Part shown: positions 56,671 through 64,000 of the stretch, piece after piece
Layout: each line of letters begins with the position of its first letter
Numbering within the stretch: position 1 is the first letter of the stretch
Position numbers and translations under genes: made by a program
Assembly (NCBI RefSeq): GCF_009923995.1
Contig: NZ_RFSK01000006.1
Span: 91,866-155,865, forward strand
Length of the DNA: 64,000 nucleotides
Source of the DNA: Janthinobacterium sp.
Lineage (GTDB): Bacteria; Pseudomonadota; Gammaproteobacteria; Burkholderiales; Burkholderiaceae_D
Direction: 5' to 3'
The notes under the pieces: generated by a model
Databases searched by the model: none
What the model was told of the DNA's origin: nothing
Seen by the model: only the letters and a program-made list of their open reading frames with translations

Positions 56671-56759
56671 TTGACGCTCCCCAGTTTGTCGCAGGCCACG
56701 GCAAAGCCGGCCACCACGACGAAAAAAACGGCAATCAAGCCGAGATACACGATGTCCAT
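56667..56759 (-). CDS. 30-residue membrane micro-ORF heading the kdp operon
   Basis: A frame of 30 codons (MDIVYLGLIAVFF to CDKLGSVK) with one strongly hydrophobic segment. GAGGGTGGGA precedes the ATG. Its stop overlaps the kdpF start (ATGA), so it is in a chain of coupled genes: micro-ORF, kdpF, kdpA. It is too short for usual gene calling. Similar small frames sit before kdpF in other proteobacteria as far as I recall, but I know no name or function. It may be another small subunit of the Kdp complex. Confidence 0.7.
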   Translation of the reverse strand: MDIVYLGLIAVFFVVVAGFAVACDKLGSVK

Positions 56760-56842
56760 TCCCACCCTCATACAGGTTTGTTTTGATAGTGAGCAGATTA
56801 GCCAAAAGGGTCTAAAAAATTCGTAAAGACTGGGGAGGCGGC

Positions 56843-56859
56843 TGTAAACAAGATGTAAA
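56843..56859 (-). promoter_or_regulatory. Candidate KdpE-binding site of the kdp operon
   Basis: On the minus strand TTTACA-N5-TTTACA, close to the E. coli KdpE site (TTTATA-N5-TTTACA). It lies about 85 bp before the first micro-ORF of the operon. Confidence 0.55.
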
Positions 56860-57035
56860 AATGGCGGCTTTACCGCATAAAATCCTTCACAATTGGCGCC
56901 AAACCGCGCGCATGGCGCACCGTTGTTGCCCCGGAGTAGCGCTATTGCTCGCGGGACAAGATAGAATGCGCGAGCGTCCGCACAAGGACGCCTAGCCTGC
57001 CGCACTGCCCTCCCCCAGTGACGCTGGACGGGATA

Positions 57036-57055
57036 TACTGTATATTCATACAGTT
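57036..57055 (+). promoter_or_regulatory. LexA (SOS) box upstream of parE
   Basis: TACTGTATATTCATACAGTT, which has the CTGT-N8-ACAG core and closely matches the E. coli consensus TACTGTATATATATACAGTA. It lies about 80 bp before the parE ATG and overlaps a possible -10 box TATATT (57041-57046). Confidence 0.7.
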
Positions 57056-57133
57056 ATCGCCGCCGCTGTCACTGCGCCGCGCAGTGCCCCGGCCTGGCGT
57101 TCCAACCCTAGTCTTTATTTAGCTTGAACACGT

Positions 57134-59131
57134 ATGGCCACTAAAAAACCAGCATCCGACTACAGCGAATCATCCATCCGTGTCCTGAAAGGACTGGAAC
57201 CCGTCAAGCAGCGCCCGGGGATGTACACCCGCACTGAAAATCCGCTGCACATCATTCAGGAAGTGATCGACAATGCCTCCGACGAGGCGCTGGGCGGTCA
57301 TTGCACGCACATCGCCGTGACGCAAAACACGGATGGCAGCATCACCGTCGAAGACAATGGCCGCGGCATTCCCGTCGGCCTGCACCCGGAAGAAGGCGTG
57401 CCGACGGTGGAAATCGTGTTTACGCGGCTGCACGCGGGCGGCAAGTTCGACAAGGGTTCAGGCGGCGCCTACGCGTTTTCGGGCGGCTTGCACGGCGTCG
57501 GCGTGTCCGTCACCAATGCGCTGTCCTCGCGCCTGGAAATCACCGTCTGGCGCAAGGAAAGCGACGGCAACGGCTTGCATCACATGGTGTTTGCGAATGG
57601 CGACGTGATCGAGCCCTTGAATTCCCGCCCTGCCCCGCGCGACGGCAAGAAGTCCGGCACGCGCGTCACCGCCTGGCCCGATCCGAAGTATTTTGATTCG
57701 CCGAACATTTCGCAAACCGAGCTGCAGCGCCTGCTGCGCTCGAAAGCCGTGCTGCTGCCCGGCGTCACCGTCACCCTCACCAATGCCAAGACGGGCGATA
57801 CGCAGACCTGGCTGTACGCGGAAGGCTTGCGCGGCTACCTGACCGAATCGCTGGCACAGGTATCGAATGGCGAAACCCTGATTCCCCTGTTCGAGGGCGC
57901 GCAATATGCGGGGCCGGACTCGGAAGGCTTTGCCGAAGGCGAAGGCGCCGCCTGGGTGGTCGCGTGGACGGAAGAAGGCGCCATCGTTCGCGAATCGTAT
58001 GTCAACCTGATTCCCACCTCGAACGGCGGCACGCACGAATCGGGCTTGCGCGACGGCCTGTTCGGCGCCGTGAAAAACTTCGTCGAGATGCACTCGCTGC
58101 TGCCGAAAGGTGTCAAATTGCTGCCGGAAGACGTGTTTGCGCGCGCTTCCTTCGTGCTGTCGGCCAAGGTGCTGGACCCGCAATTCCAGGGCCAGATCAA
58201 GGAACGCCTGAACTCGCGCGACGCCGTGCGCCTCGTCTCGACCTTCACAAAACCGCCACTGGAACTGTGGCTGAACCAGCACGTCGACTACGGCAAGAAG
58301 CTGGCCGAGCTGGTGATCAAGCAGGCGCAGTCGCGCCAGCGCTCGCTGCAGAAAGTGGAAAAGAAAAAATCCTCGGGCGTGGCCGTCCTGCCGGGCAAGC
58401 TGACCGACTGCGAATCGTCGGACATCACGCGCAATGAACTGTTCCTCGTCGAGGGTGACTCGGCGGGCGGTTCGGCCAAGATGGGCCGCGACAAGGAATT
58501 CCAGGCGATTCTGCCCCTGCGCGGCAAGGTCCTGAACTCGTGGGAAACAGACCGCGACCGCCTGTTCGCGAATAACGAGATCCACGATATCGCGGTGGCC
58601 ATCGGCGTCGACCCGCACAGCATCGGCGACACGCCCGACCTGTCGGGCCTGCGCTATGGCAAGATCTGCATCCTGTCCGATGCGGACGTGGACGGCTCGC
58701 ACATCCAGGTACTGCTGCTGACGCTGTTCTTCAAGCACTTCCCCGCACTGATCAACAAGGGGCACATCTGCATCGCCCGTCCGCCCCTGTACCGCGTCGA
58801 TGCGCCCGCGCGCGGCAAGAAGCCGATGCAGAAAATCTACGCGCTCGACGACGGCGAACTGCTGGCCATCGAGGACAAGCTGCGCAAGGAAGGCGTGAAA
58901 CAGGGCGCCTGGTCCATTTCCCGCTTCAAGGGCCTGGGCGAGATGAATGCGGAACAGCTGTGGGAAACGACGATGAATCCGGACACGCGCCGCTTGCTGC
59001 CCGTGACCCTGGGCGAAATCGACCACATGACATCCGCCGCCCGCTTCAATATGCTGATGGGCAAGGGCGAGGCGGCAGGACGCCGCGCATGGATCGAGGA
59101 ACACGGCAATGAAGCCGAGGCCGACATCTGA
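57134..59131 (+). CDS. parE: DNA topoisomerase IV subunit B
   Basis: ParE is the ATPase subunit of topoisomerase IV, which unlinks daughter chromosomes. The 665-residue product has the GHKL ATP site (E43 and N47 in QEVIDNASDEA, DNGRGIPVG at 74, GGLHGVGVSVTNALS) and the TOPRIM domain (LVEGDSAGGSA near 438, DADVDGSHIQ near 515). It is distinguished from GyrB by its short length and pairing with parC, 49 bp on. A LexA-like site lies in its promoter region. Confidence 0.96.
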   Translation: MATKKPASDYSESSIRVLKGLEPVKQRPGMYTRTENPLHIIQEVIDNASDEALGGHCTHIAVTQNTDGSITVEDNGRGIPVGLHPEEGVPTVEIVFTRLHAGGKFDKGSGGAYAFSGGLHGVGVSVTNALSSRLEITVWRKESDGNGLHHMVFANGDVIEPLNSRPAPRDGKKSGTRVTAWPDPKYFDSPNISQTELQRLLRSKAVLLPGVTVTLTNAKTGDTQTWLYAEGLRGYLTESLAQVSNGETLIPLFEGAQYAGPDSEGFAEGEGAAWVVAWTEEGAIVRESYVNLIPTSNGGTHESGLRDGLFGAVKNFVEMHSLLPKGVKLLPEDVFARASFVLSAKVLDPQFQGQIKERLNSRDAVRLVSTFTKPPLELWLNQHVDYGKKLAELVIKQAQSRQRSLQKVEKKKSSGVAVLPGKLTDCESSDITRNELFLVEGDSAGGSAKMGRDKEFQAILPLRGKVLNSWETDRDRLFANNEIHDIAVAIGVDPHSIGDTPDLSGLRYGKICILSDADVDGSHIQVLLLTLFFKHFPALINKGHICIARPPLYRVDAPARGKKPMQKIYALDDGELLAIEDKLRKEGVKQGAWSISRFKGLGEMNAEQLWETTMNPDTRRLLPVTLGEIDHMTSAARFNMLMGKGEAAGRRAWIEEHGNEAEADI

Positions 59132-59180
59132 TCCTGGCAGTTTGCGCCCCCAAAAGATAACCTTAGTAGCAAGATAAACC

Positions 59181-61535
59181 ATGTCCACACAAACCAATTT
59201 ATTTGACGATGCCCAGCCTGAGCCGATCGAACCGGATGAACCGGTATTCGACGGCGAAGCGCTGACCCTGTCCACCTTCGCCGAGCGCGCCTACCTCGAC
59301 TACGCCATCTCCGTGGTCAAGGGCCGCGCCCTGCCCGACGTCTGCGATGGCCAGAAGCCCGTGCAGCGCCGCATCCTGTACGCGATGAATGAGCTGGGCT
59401 TGAACTCCACGGCGAAGCCCCGCAAATCGGCGGCTGTGGTCGGCGACGTGCTGGGTAAATTGCACCCGCACGGCGACCAGTCCGTGTACGACGCGCTGGT
59501 GCGCATGGCGCAGGATTTCTCGCTGCGCTACCCGCTGATCGATGGCCAGGGCAACTTCGGTTCGCGCGACGGCGACGGCGCGGCGGCCATGCGTTACACG
59601 GAAGCGCGCCTGACGCCGATCGCCAAGCTGCTGATGGATGAAATCGGCATGGGCACGGTGGATTTCCAGCCCAACTACGACGGTTCCACGGAGGAACCGA
59701 AACTGCTGCCGGCGCGCCTGCCGATGGTGCTGCTGAACGGCGCCTCCGGCATCGCTGTCGGCCTGGCGACGGAAATCCCGTCGCACAACCTGACGGAAGT
59801 GGCCAAGGCAGCCGTGGCCATGATCCGCGATCCGAAGATCACACACGCCGAACTGATGGCCATCATGCCCGGCCCGGACTTCCCCGGCGGCGGCCAGATC
59901 ATCACGCCGCCCTCGCAGATCCAGGACATGTACGCTAGCGGCCGTGGCAGCATGAAAGTGCGCGCCCGCTGGAAGATCGAGGAACTGGCGCGCGGCCAGT
60001 GGCAAGCCGTCGTCACGGAACTGCCGCCGGGTACCTCGTCGCAAAAGGTGCTGGAAGAAATCGAGGAATTGACGAATCCGAAGATCAAGCTGGGCAAGAA
60101 GGCGCTGTCGCCGGAACAGGTGGCCCTGAAGGCATTGGTCCTCAATTCGCTCGACACCATCCGCGACGAATCGGGCCGCGCCGCCCCCGTGCGCCTCGTG
60201 TTCGAGCCGAAGTCAAAGAACCAGGACCAGACGGAATTCATGCTGATGCTGCTGGCGCATACCTCGCTGGAATCGTCGACCTCGATCAACCTGGTGATGA
60301 TCGGCGGCGATGGCCGTCCGCGCCAGAAGGGCCTGGGCGACATCCTGCGCGAGTGGATCGATTTCCGCTTCACCACCGTCACCCGCCGTACGGGTTACAA
60401 GCTGGGCAAGGTCAAGGACCGCATCCATATCCTGGAAGGACGCGAAGCGATCCTGCTCAATATCGACAAGGTGATCCAGATCATCCGCAATTCGGACGAA
60501 CCGAAGGCGGGCCTGATCGAGGCGTTCAAACTGTCCGAGCGCCAGGCCGACGATATCCTGGAAATCCGTCTGCGCCAGCTGGCGCGCCTGGAAACCATCA
60601 AGATCCAGCAGGAGCTGGCCGAGCTGCGCAAGGAAGAAAAGTCGCTGCAGGACCTGCTCGACAACCCGGGTTCGATGAAGCGCGCCATCATCCGCGAAAT
60701 CGAGGCGGACGCCAAGCAGTTCGGCGACGCGCGCCGCACCCTGATCGAGGAAGCGCAGAAAGCCGTGGCCGAACAGAAGGTGGTCGACGAACCCGTCACC
60801 GTCATCATTTCGGAAAAAGGCTGGGTGCGCGCGCGTACCGGCATCGGCCACGATGCGGCGCAATTCACGTTCAAGGCGGGAGATTCCCTGCATGGCGCCT
60901 TCGAGTGCCGCACGGTCGATACACTGCTGGGCTTCGGCAACAACGGCAGGATCTATTCCGTGCCCGTCTCGGCGCTGCCCAACGCCCGCGGCGACGGCGT
61001 GCCAATCACCACTTTGTGCGACCTGAGCGGCGGCACGCCGGGCAACGCCGTGCGCATCCTGCATTATTTTGCGGGCAATGGCGCCACCAGTTTGCTGCTG
61101 GCCTCGAGCGCCGGCTACGGCTTCATCGCCAAGGCGGGCGACATGGTCAGCCGGCTGAAGGGCGGCAAGGCCTTCATGTCGCTGGACGAGGGCGACGTGC
61201 CTTTGACGCCGAAAGTCATTCCGGACGCGGCCAGCGCCGTGGCCTGCCTGACGGAAGGCGCGCGCCTGCTGGTATTCGGCCTCGATGAAATGAAAACCCT
61301 GTCCAAGGGCGGCACGGGCGTGAAGCTGATCGACCTGGAAGGCAAGGACAAGCTGCTGGCCGTGCAGCCGATCACGCAGCGCGGCGTGGTGGTCTCGGGT
61401 ATCGGCCGGGCGTCGAAACCGCAGGAAGCATCGCTGGGCGCCACCGCCCTGGCCGACCATTTCGGCAAGCGCGCGCGCAAGGGCAAGCAGCTGGCTGCCA
61501 AGCTGAAGCCCGTTTCCATGGCAGCCATCGGCTAA
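59181..61535 (+). CDS. parC: DNA topoisomerase IV subunit A
   Basis: ParC is the DNA-cleaving subunit. The 784-residue product has the catalytic Tyr139 in [10 protein letters not shown] and the quinolone region [17 protein letters not shown] at 95-111. At the positions of E. coli Ser80 and Glu84 it has Gln100 and Asp104. The C-terminal part holds the beta-pinwheel region. It forms an operon with parE and is closed by a strong terminator. Confidence 0.96.
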   Translation: MSTQTNLFDDAQPEPIEPDEPVFDGEALTLSTFAERAYLDYAISVVKGRALPDVCDGQKPVQRRILYAMNELGLNSTAKPRKSAAVVGDVLGKLHPHGDQSVYDALVRMAQDFSLRYPLIDGQGNFGSRDGDGAAAMRYTEARLTPIAKLLMDEIGMGTVDFQPNYDGSTEEPKLLPARLPMVLLNGASGIAVGLATEIPSHNLTEVAKAAVAMIRDPKITHAELMAIMPGPDFPGGGQIITPPSQIQDMYASGRGSMKVRARWKIEELARGQWQAVVTELPPGTSSQKVLEEIEELTNPKIKLGKKALSPEQVALKALVLNSLDTIRDESGRAAPVRLVFEPKSKNQDQTEFMLMLLAHTSLESSTSINLVMIGGDGRPRQKGLGDILREWIDFRFTTVTRRTGYKLGKVKDRIHILEGREAILLNIDKVIQIIRNSDEPKAGLIEAFKLSERQADDILEIRLRQLARLETIKIQQELAELRKEEKSLQDLLDNPGSMKRAIIREIEADAKQFGDARRTLIEEAQKAVAEQKVVDEPVTVIISEKGWVRARTGIGHDAAQFTFKAGDSLHGAFECRTVDTLLGFGNNGRIYSVPVSALPNARGDGVPITTLCDLSGGTPGNAVRILHYFAGNGATSLLLASSAGYGFIAKAGDMVSRLKGGKAFMSLDEGDVPLTPKVIPDAASAVACLTEGARLLVFGLDEMKTLSKGGTGVKLIDLEGKDKLLAVQPITQRGVVVSGIGRASKPQEASLGATALADHFGKRARKGKQLAAKLKPVSMAAIG

Positions 61536-61570
61536 GAGTCGGTTGTACTCGGCAGATACATGCGTAAGAC

Positions 61571-61599
61571 AAAAAGACAGGCTTGCCTGTCTTTTTTTT
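61571..61599 (+). terminator. Terminator of the parEC operon
   Basis: Perfect stem AAAAGACAGGC / GCCTGTCTTTT with a 2-base loop and a run of eight T. The A-run on the left could also serve the gene on the other strand. Confidence 0.9.
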
Positions 61600-61694
61600 C
61601 GCCATCGCCATGCAGGAGTACACGCGGGCACAACGGCGTGTCCTGCCAGGCAGGCTGGCCGCTTGCGCTAGTGCCCAGCCGGCGCAGGTTGCGT

Positions 61695-62048
61695 CTAGCG
61701 CTCCCGCTTCAGCTTGAGGACTTCTGGCGTCGCCTCGACGATTTCAATCACGTCTTGCGGTGCGTCTGCCGTGCCGGCCAGGGCATAGCGGCCCATGCCC
61801 AGCGGCCGCAATTGCGCGGCTGGCCCGGCGCGGGGCCGGTCATCGGGACCAGGGGCCATGGACGTCAGGGTGGCGCTTGCGCTCTCGGGCGTGCCGCTCC
61901 CCGTATCGAACTGCAGCACCTTGCGCCCCTTGCGGCTGGGTGGAAAGGCGAACGTGGCCGTCGGCCGGTACACCTCGATGCCGTCCGCGTCTTCCTCGAA
62001 CGAGTGCGTCCAGCTGCCGCCGGGCAGTGCTCCTGTCATGCCGTGCAT
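61695..62048 (-). CDS. Hypothetical protein downstream of the metalloprotease
   Basis: A 117-residue protein starting MHGMTGALPGGSWTHSFEED at 62048, with GGAGGGAG before it. It is soluble, without a signal peptide, and has a middle part FAFPPSRKGRKVLQFDTG. I do not recognise the family. It lies 13 bp after the metalloprotease gene and is probably in its operon. Confidence 0.65.
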   Translation of the reverse strand: MHGMTGALPGGSWTHSFEEDADGIEVYRPTATFAFPPSRKGRKVLQFDTGSGTPESASATLTSMAPGPDDRPRAGPAAQLRPLGMGRYALAGTADAPQDVIEIVEATPEVLKLKRER

Positions 62049-62061
62049 GATGCTCCCTCCC

Positions 62062-64000
62062 TCAGAAGCACGATACCACGCCGCCCAGGCTTTCATAGCC
62101 ATTCACGGATGGCGACCAGGCCGTGCCGTTCCATGCCTTGTGAAACAAGGCGCCGTTCGTTCCCGTGACAAATACGTCAAGGCGGTTCGCCGCCCAGGCC
62201 GTGGCACGCGGACGGGACGTACAAATACCGCCCAGGCTTTCGAAACCCGTCGCCGACGGCGTCCAGGCCGTTCCATTCCACGCCTTGTGGTACAGGGCGC
62301 TGTCCGTGCCGATGACGAACACGTCCAGCCGGTTGGCGGCCCACGACACGGCTTCCACTTCCCCTACGCAGATGCCGCCCAGGCGTTCGAAACCATCGAT
62401 GGATGGTCCCCATTGCGTGCCATCCCACCATTTATGGTACAGGGCGCCATCGGTGCCCGTGACAAATACGTCGAGACGGTTCGGTCCCCAGGCCACGGCT
62501 TTCGGCGACGAGGTGCAGATGCCGCCCAAGCGTTCATAGCCCGTCAGCGACGGGCCCCAGGCCGTGCCGTCCCACCATTTGTGATACAGGGCACGGTCCG
62601 TGCCAATGACAAACACATCCAGACGGTTCGCTCCCCACGCGACCGCTTCGGGCTGCCCCAGACAGATGCCGCCCATGGCTTCGTAGCCCGTCAGCGACGG
62701 TCCCCAGGCGGCGCCGTTCCACCACTTGTGATACAGGCCCCGGTCCGTGCCGACGACAAACACGTCCAGACGGTTCGGTCCCCAGGCCACGGCGCGCGGG
62801 TCGCCCACGCACAGGCCGCCCATGGCTTCATAGCCCGTCAGCGACGGTCCCCAGGCCGTGCCATCCCACCATTTGTGGAACAAGCCGCTGTCCGTGCCCG
62901 TGACGAAGACATCGAGCCGGTTCGGTGCCCACGATACCACCTGCGGCGCGCTGGTACAGATGCCGCCCTGTCCTTCGTAGCCGGTGACCGACGGCGCCCA
63001 GGCCGTGCCGTTCCAGTCCTTGTGATACAGCGCACGGTCCGTGCCCAGCACGAACACGTCGAGGCGGTTCGCGCCCCAGGCCACGACAGGCGAGGAACTC
63101 TGGCGCGGCGTGGCGCCGCCCCCGCCTCCACCGGTTCCCGTGCCAACGCTGGCGCGCGGGCCATCGAGGCAAGCCTGCATGCGCGCCACCTGGCCCGCCG
63201 TGAACATGAACATGGCAGGATCGTCCACGTAGTCCATGTAGTTCATGAACATGTCGCCATTCGGTCCATTGCTGCAGGAAATATGCGGGAACGAAGGCTG
63301 GCCCGTATTCGGCCCGCCCTGGTTCGGCGTGTCGGCCACGTAGTCCGTGCCCGAGCAGCCCGTGCCATCGTCACCCCAGATATGGTGCAGATTGAGCCAG
63401 TGCCCGATTTCGTGCGTGGCCGTGCGGCCCAGGTGGAAGGGGGGTGCAGCCGTGCCGACGGTGCCGAAGGCCGATTGCAGGATCACCACGCCATCGGTGG
63501 CTGCCGGCCCGCCGGGAAATTGCGCGTAGCCCAGCAAGCCGCCACCCAGCTGGCAGACCCAGATATTGAGGTAGGTATCGGCCGGCCACGCATTCATGCC
63601 GCCCGTCGCCTGCGATTTGACGGCGTCGTCGGCGCCAAACGACGTCACCGTCGTCTGGCGCCGCTCGATGCCACTGGTGGCCGCGCCATTCGGATCCGTC
63701 GTGGCCAGCGCAAACTCGACGCGCGCATCGGCCGTCAGCGGCAGGAATGGCGCAGGCGTATTGCCCACGTCGGCATTGGCGTGCCGATAATCGCGGTTCA
63801 GCACGTCGATCTGGCTGGCGACCTGCGCGTCCGAGATATTCTGCGCGGCCGTATTCCACACGACATGTACCACCACCGGTATCTGCGTCACGCCGGAGCG
63901 CCCGGTAATGCCGCTGTCGCCCTCGTACAGGCCCGCCAGGTTTTCAATGTCTGCGCGTACGCGCGCGTACGACGGATCTTCGCTCAGCAAGCGACGATGC
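62062..64000 (-). CDS. M43-type metalloprotease with C-terminal PLL-like beta-propeller (5' end cut)
   Basis: The frame is open to the window edge, so the N-terminus is missing. The catalytic domain has the zinc motif [11 protein letters not shown] (HExxHxxNxxH, Asn in place of the usual Gly; bases 63414-63384) and the Met-turn region [11 protein letters not shown], as in pappalysin-like M43 proteases. A Gly-rich linker (GTGTGGGGGG) follows. The C-terminal half is seven repeats of exactly 49 residues with the theme [19 protein letters not shown], which resembles the seven-bladed fucose-binding propeller PLL. The enzyme is probably secreted; the propeller may bind sugars. A last Cys closes the chain. 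Confidence 0.88.
   Translation of the reverse strand, partial: HRRLLSEDPSYARVRADIENLAGLYEGDSGITGRSGVTQIPVVVHVVWNTAAQNISDAQVASQIDVLNRDYRHANADVGNTPAPFLPLTADARVEFALATTDPNGAATSGIERRQTTVTSFGADDAVKSQATGGMNAWPADTYLNIWVCQLGGGLLGYAQFPGGPAATDGVVILQSAFGTVGTAAPPFHLGRTATHEIGHWLNLHHIWGDDGTGCSGTDYVADTPNQGGPNTGQPSFPHISCSNGPNGDMFMNYMDYVDDPAMFMFTAGQVARMQACLDGPRASVGTGTGGGGGGATPRQSSSPVVAWGANRLDVFVLGTDRALYHKDWNGTAWAPSVTGYEGQGGICTSAPQVVSWAPNRLDVFVTGTDSGLFHKWWDGTAWGPSLTGYEAMGGLCVGDPRAVAWGPNRLDVFVVGTDRGLYHKWWNGAAWGPSLTGYEAMGGICLGQPEAVAWGANRLDVFVIGTDRALYHKWWDGTAWGPSLTGYERLGGICTSSPKAVAWGPNRLDVFVTGTDGALYHKWWDGTQWGPSIDGFERLGGICVGEVEAVSWAANRLDVFVIGTDSALYHKAWNGTAWTPSATGFESLGGICTSRPRATAWAANRLDVFVTGTNGALFHKAWNGTAWSPSVNGYESLGGVVSCF
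62065..63093 (-). repeat. Seven tandem 147-bp repeats encoding a propeller
   Basis: The codons for NRLDVFV recur at exactly 147-bp steps (plus-strand anchors 62183, 62330, 62477, 62624, 62771, 62918, 63065). The units are strongly alike at DNA level. Confidence 0.9.

Noticed and set aside
54750..56734. Extended kdpA frame starting upstream of 56581
   Set aside because: The extra codons read through kdpF and the micro-ORF in another frame; the KdpA N-terminus is at 56581.
62065..63093. Regular 147-bp repeats considered as a CRISPR or satellite array
   Set aside because: Units are coding, in frame, without spacers, and match a propeller blade.

Overview
The window looks like part of the chromosome of a GC-rich betaproteobacterium, most likely from the family Oxalobacteraceae (Janthinobacterium, Duganella or Massilia type). 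This rests on the gene set: accC-prmA-DUF3426, Lys/Ala-rich H1-like proteins, a SWIB-domain protein, PP0621 and DUF1841 families, and class Ia nrdAB with NrdR boxes. Most genes are ordinary housekeeping genes packed into short operons with ATGA or GTGA overlaps. No tRNA, rRNA, insertion sequence, prophage or CRISPR array was seen.

Layout. 1-3.5 kb: end of accC, then prmA, a zinc-ribbon/DUF3426 membrane protein and a PfkB kinase. 3.5-6.3 kb: yggT, a frameshifted histone H1-like gene, and a stretch holding a candidate small RNA. 6.3-11 kb: the nrdAB ribonucleotide reductase operon (minus strand) with a pair of NrdR boxes. 11-14 kb: ampD, a sigma-54 activator, a PP0621 protein and a ypjD-like cytochrome assembly protein. 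14-22.6 kb: an orphan solute-binding protein and an iron-type island (FecI sigma, FecR, DUF3649, PepSY, DUF3325, macAB) that lacks its TonB receptor. 22.9-31 kb: ffh, a SWIB/H1-like protein, a lytic transglycosylase, proS, rppH, mqo and DUF1841. 31-39 kb: a saccharopine-dehydrogenase-like gene with two small membrane proteins, two cytochromes c, a MoxR/GNAT/VWA operon, a cation antiporter and ybdK.

39.5-43.5 kb: a Fur-box-preceded gene fusing an ECF sigma factor to a FecR domain, then a TonB siderophore receptor. 43.5-48.5 kb: an alginate-lyase-like protein with a glutamine-amidotransferase-fold hydrolase, a dapA-like gene with a degenerate ParA-like partner, and a TorF-type porin. 48.6-56.8 kb: the complete kdpFABCDE potassium system, headed by a 30-codon membrane micro-ORF. 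57-61.5 kb: parE and parC (topoisomerase IV), with a near-consensus LexA box before parE. 61.7-64 kb: a small unknown gene and an M43-type metalloprotease carrying seven near-identical propeller repeats; its 5' end lies outside the window.

Items that stand out are the sigma/anti-sigma fusion, the candidate sRNA, the micro-ORF before kdpF, the LexA box before parE, a dispersed ~105-bp palindromic element in three copies, and the protease-propeller protein. All functional statements come from motif reading and family knowledge; no database search was run.
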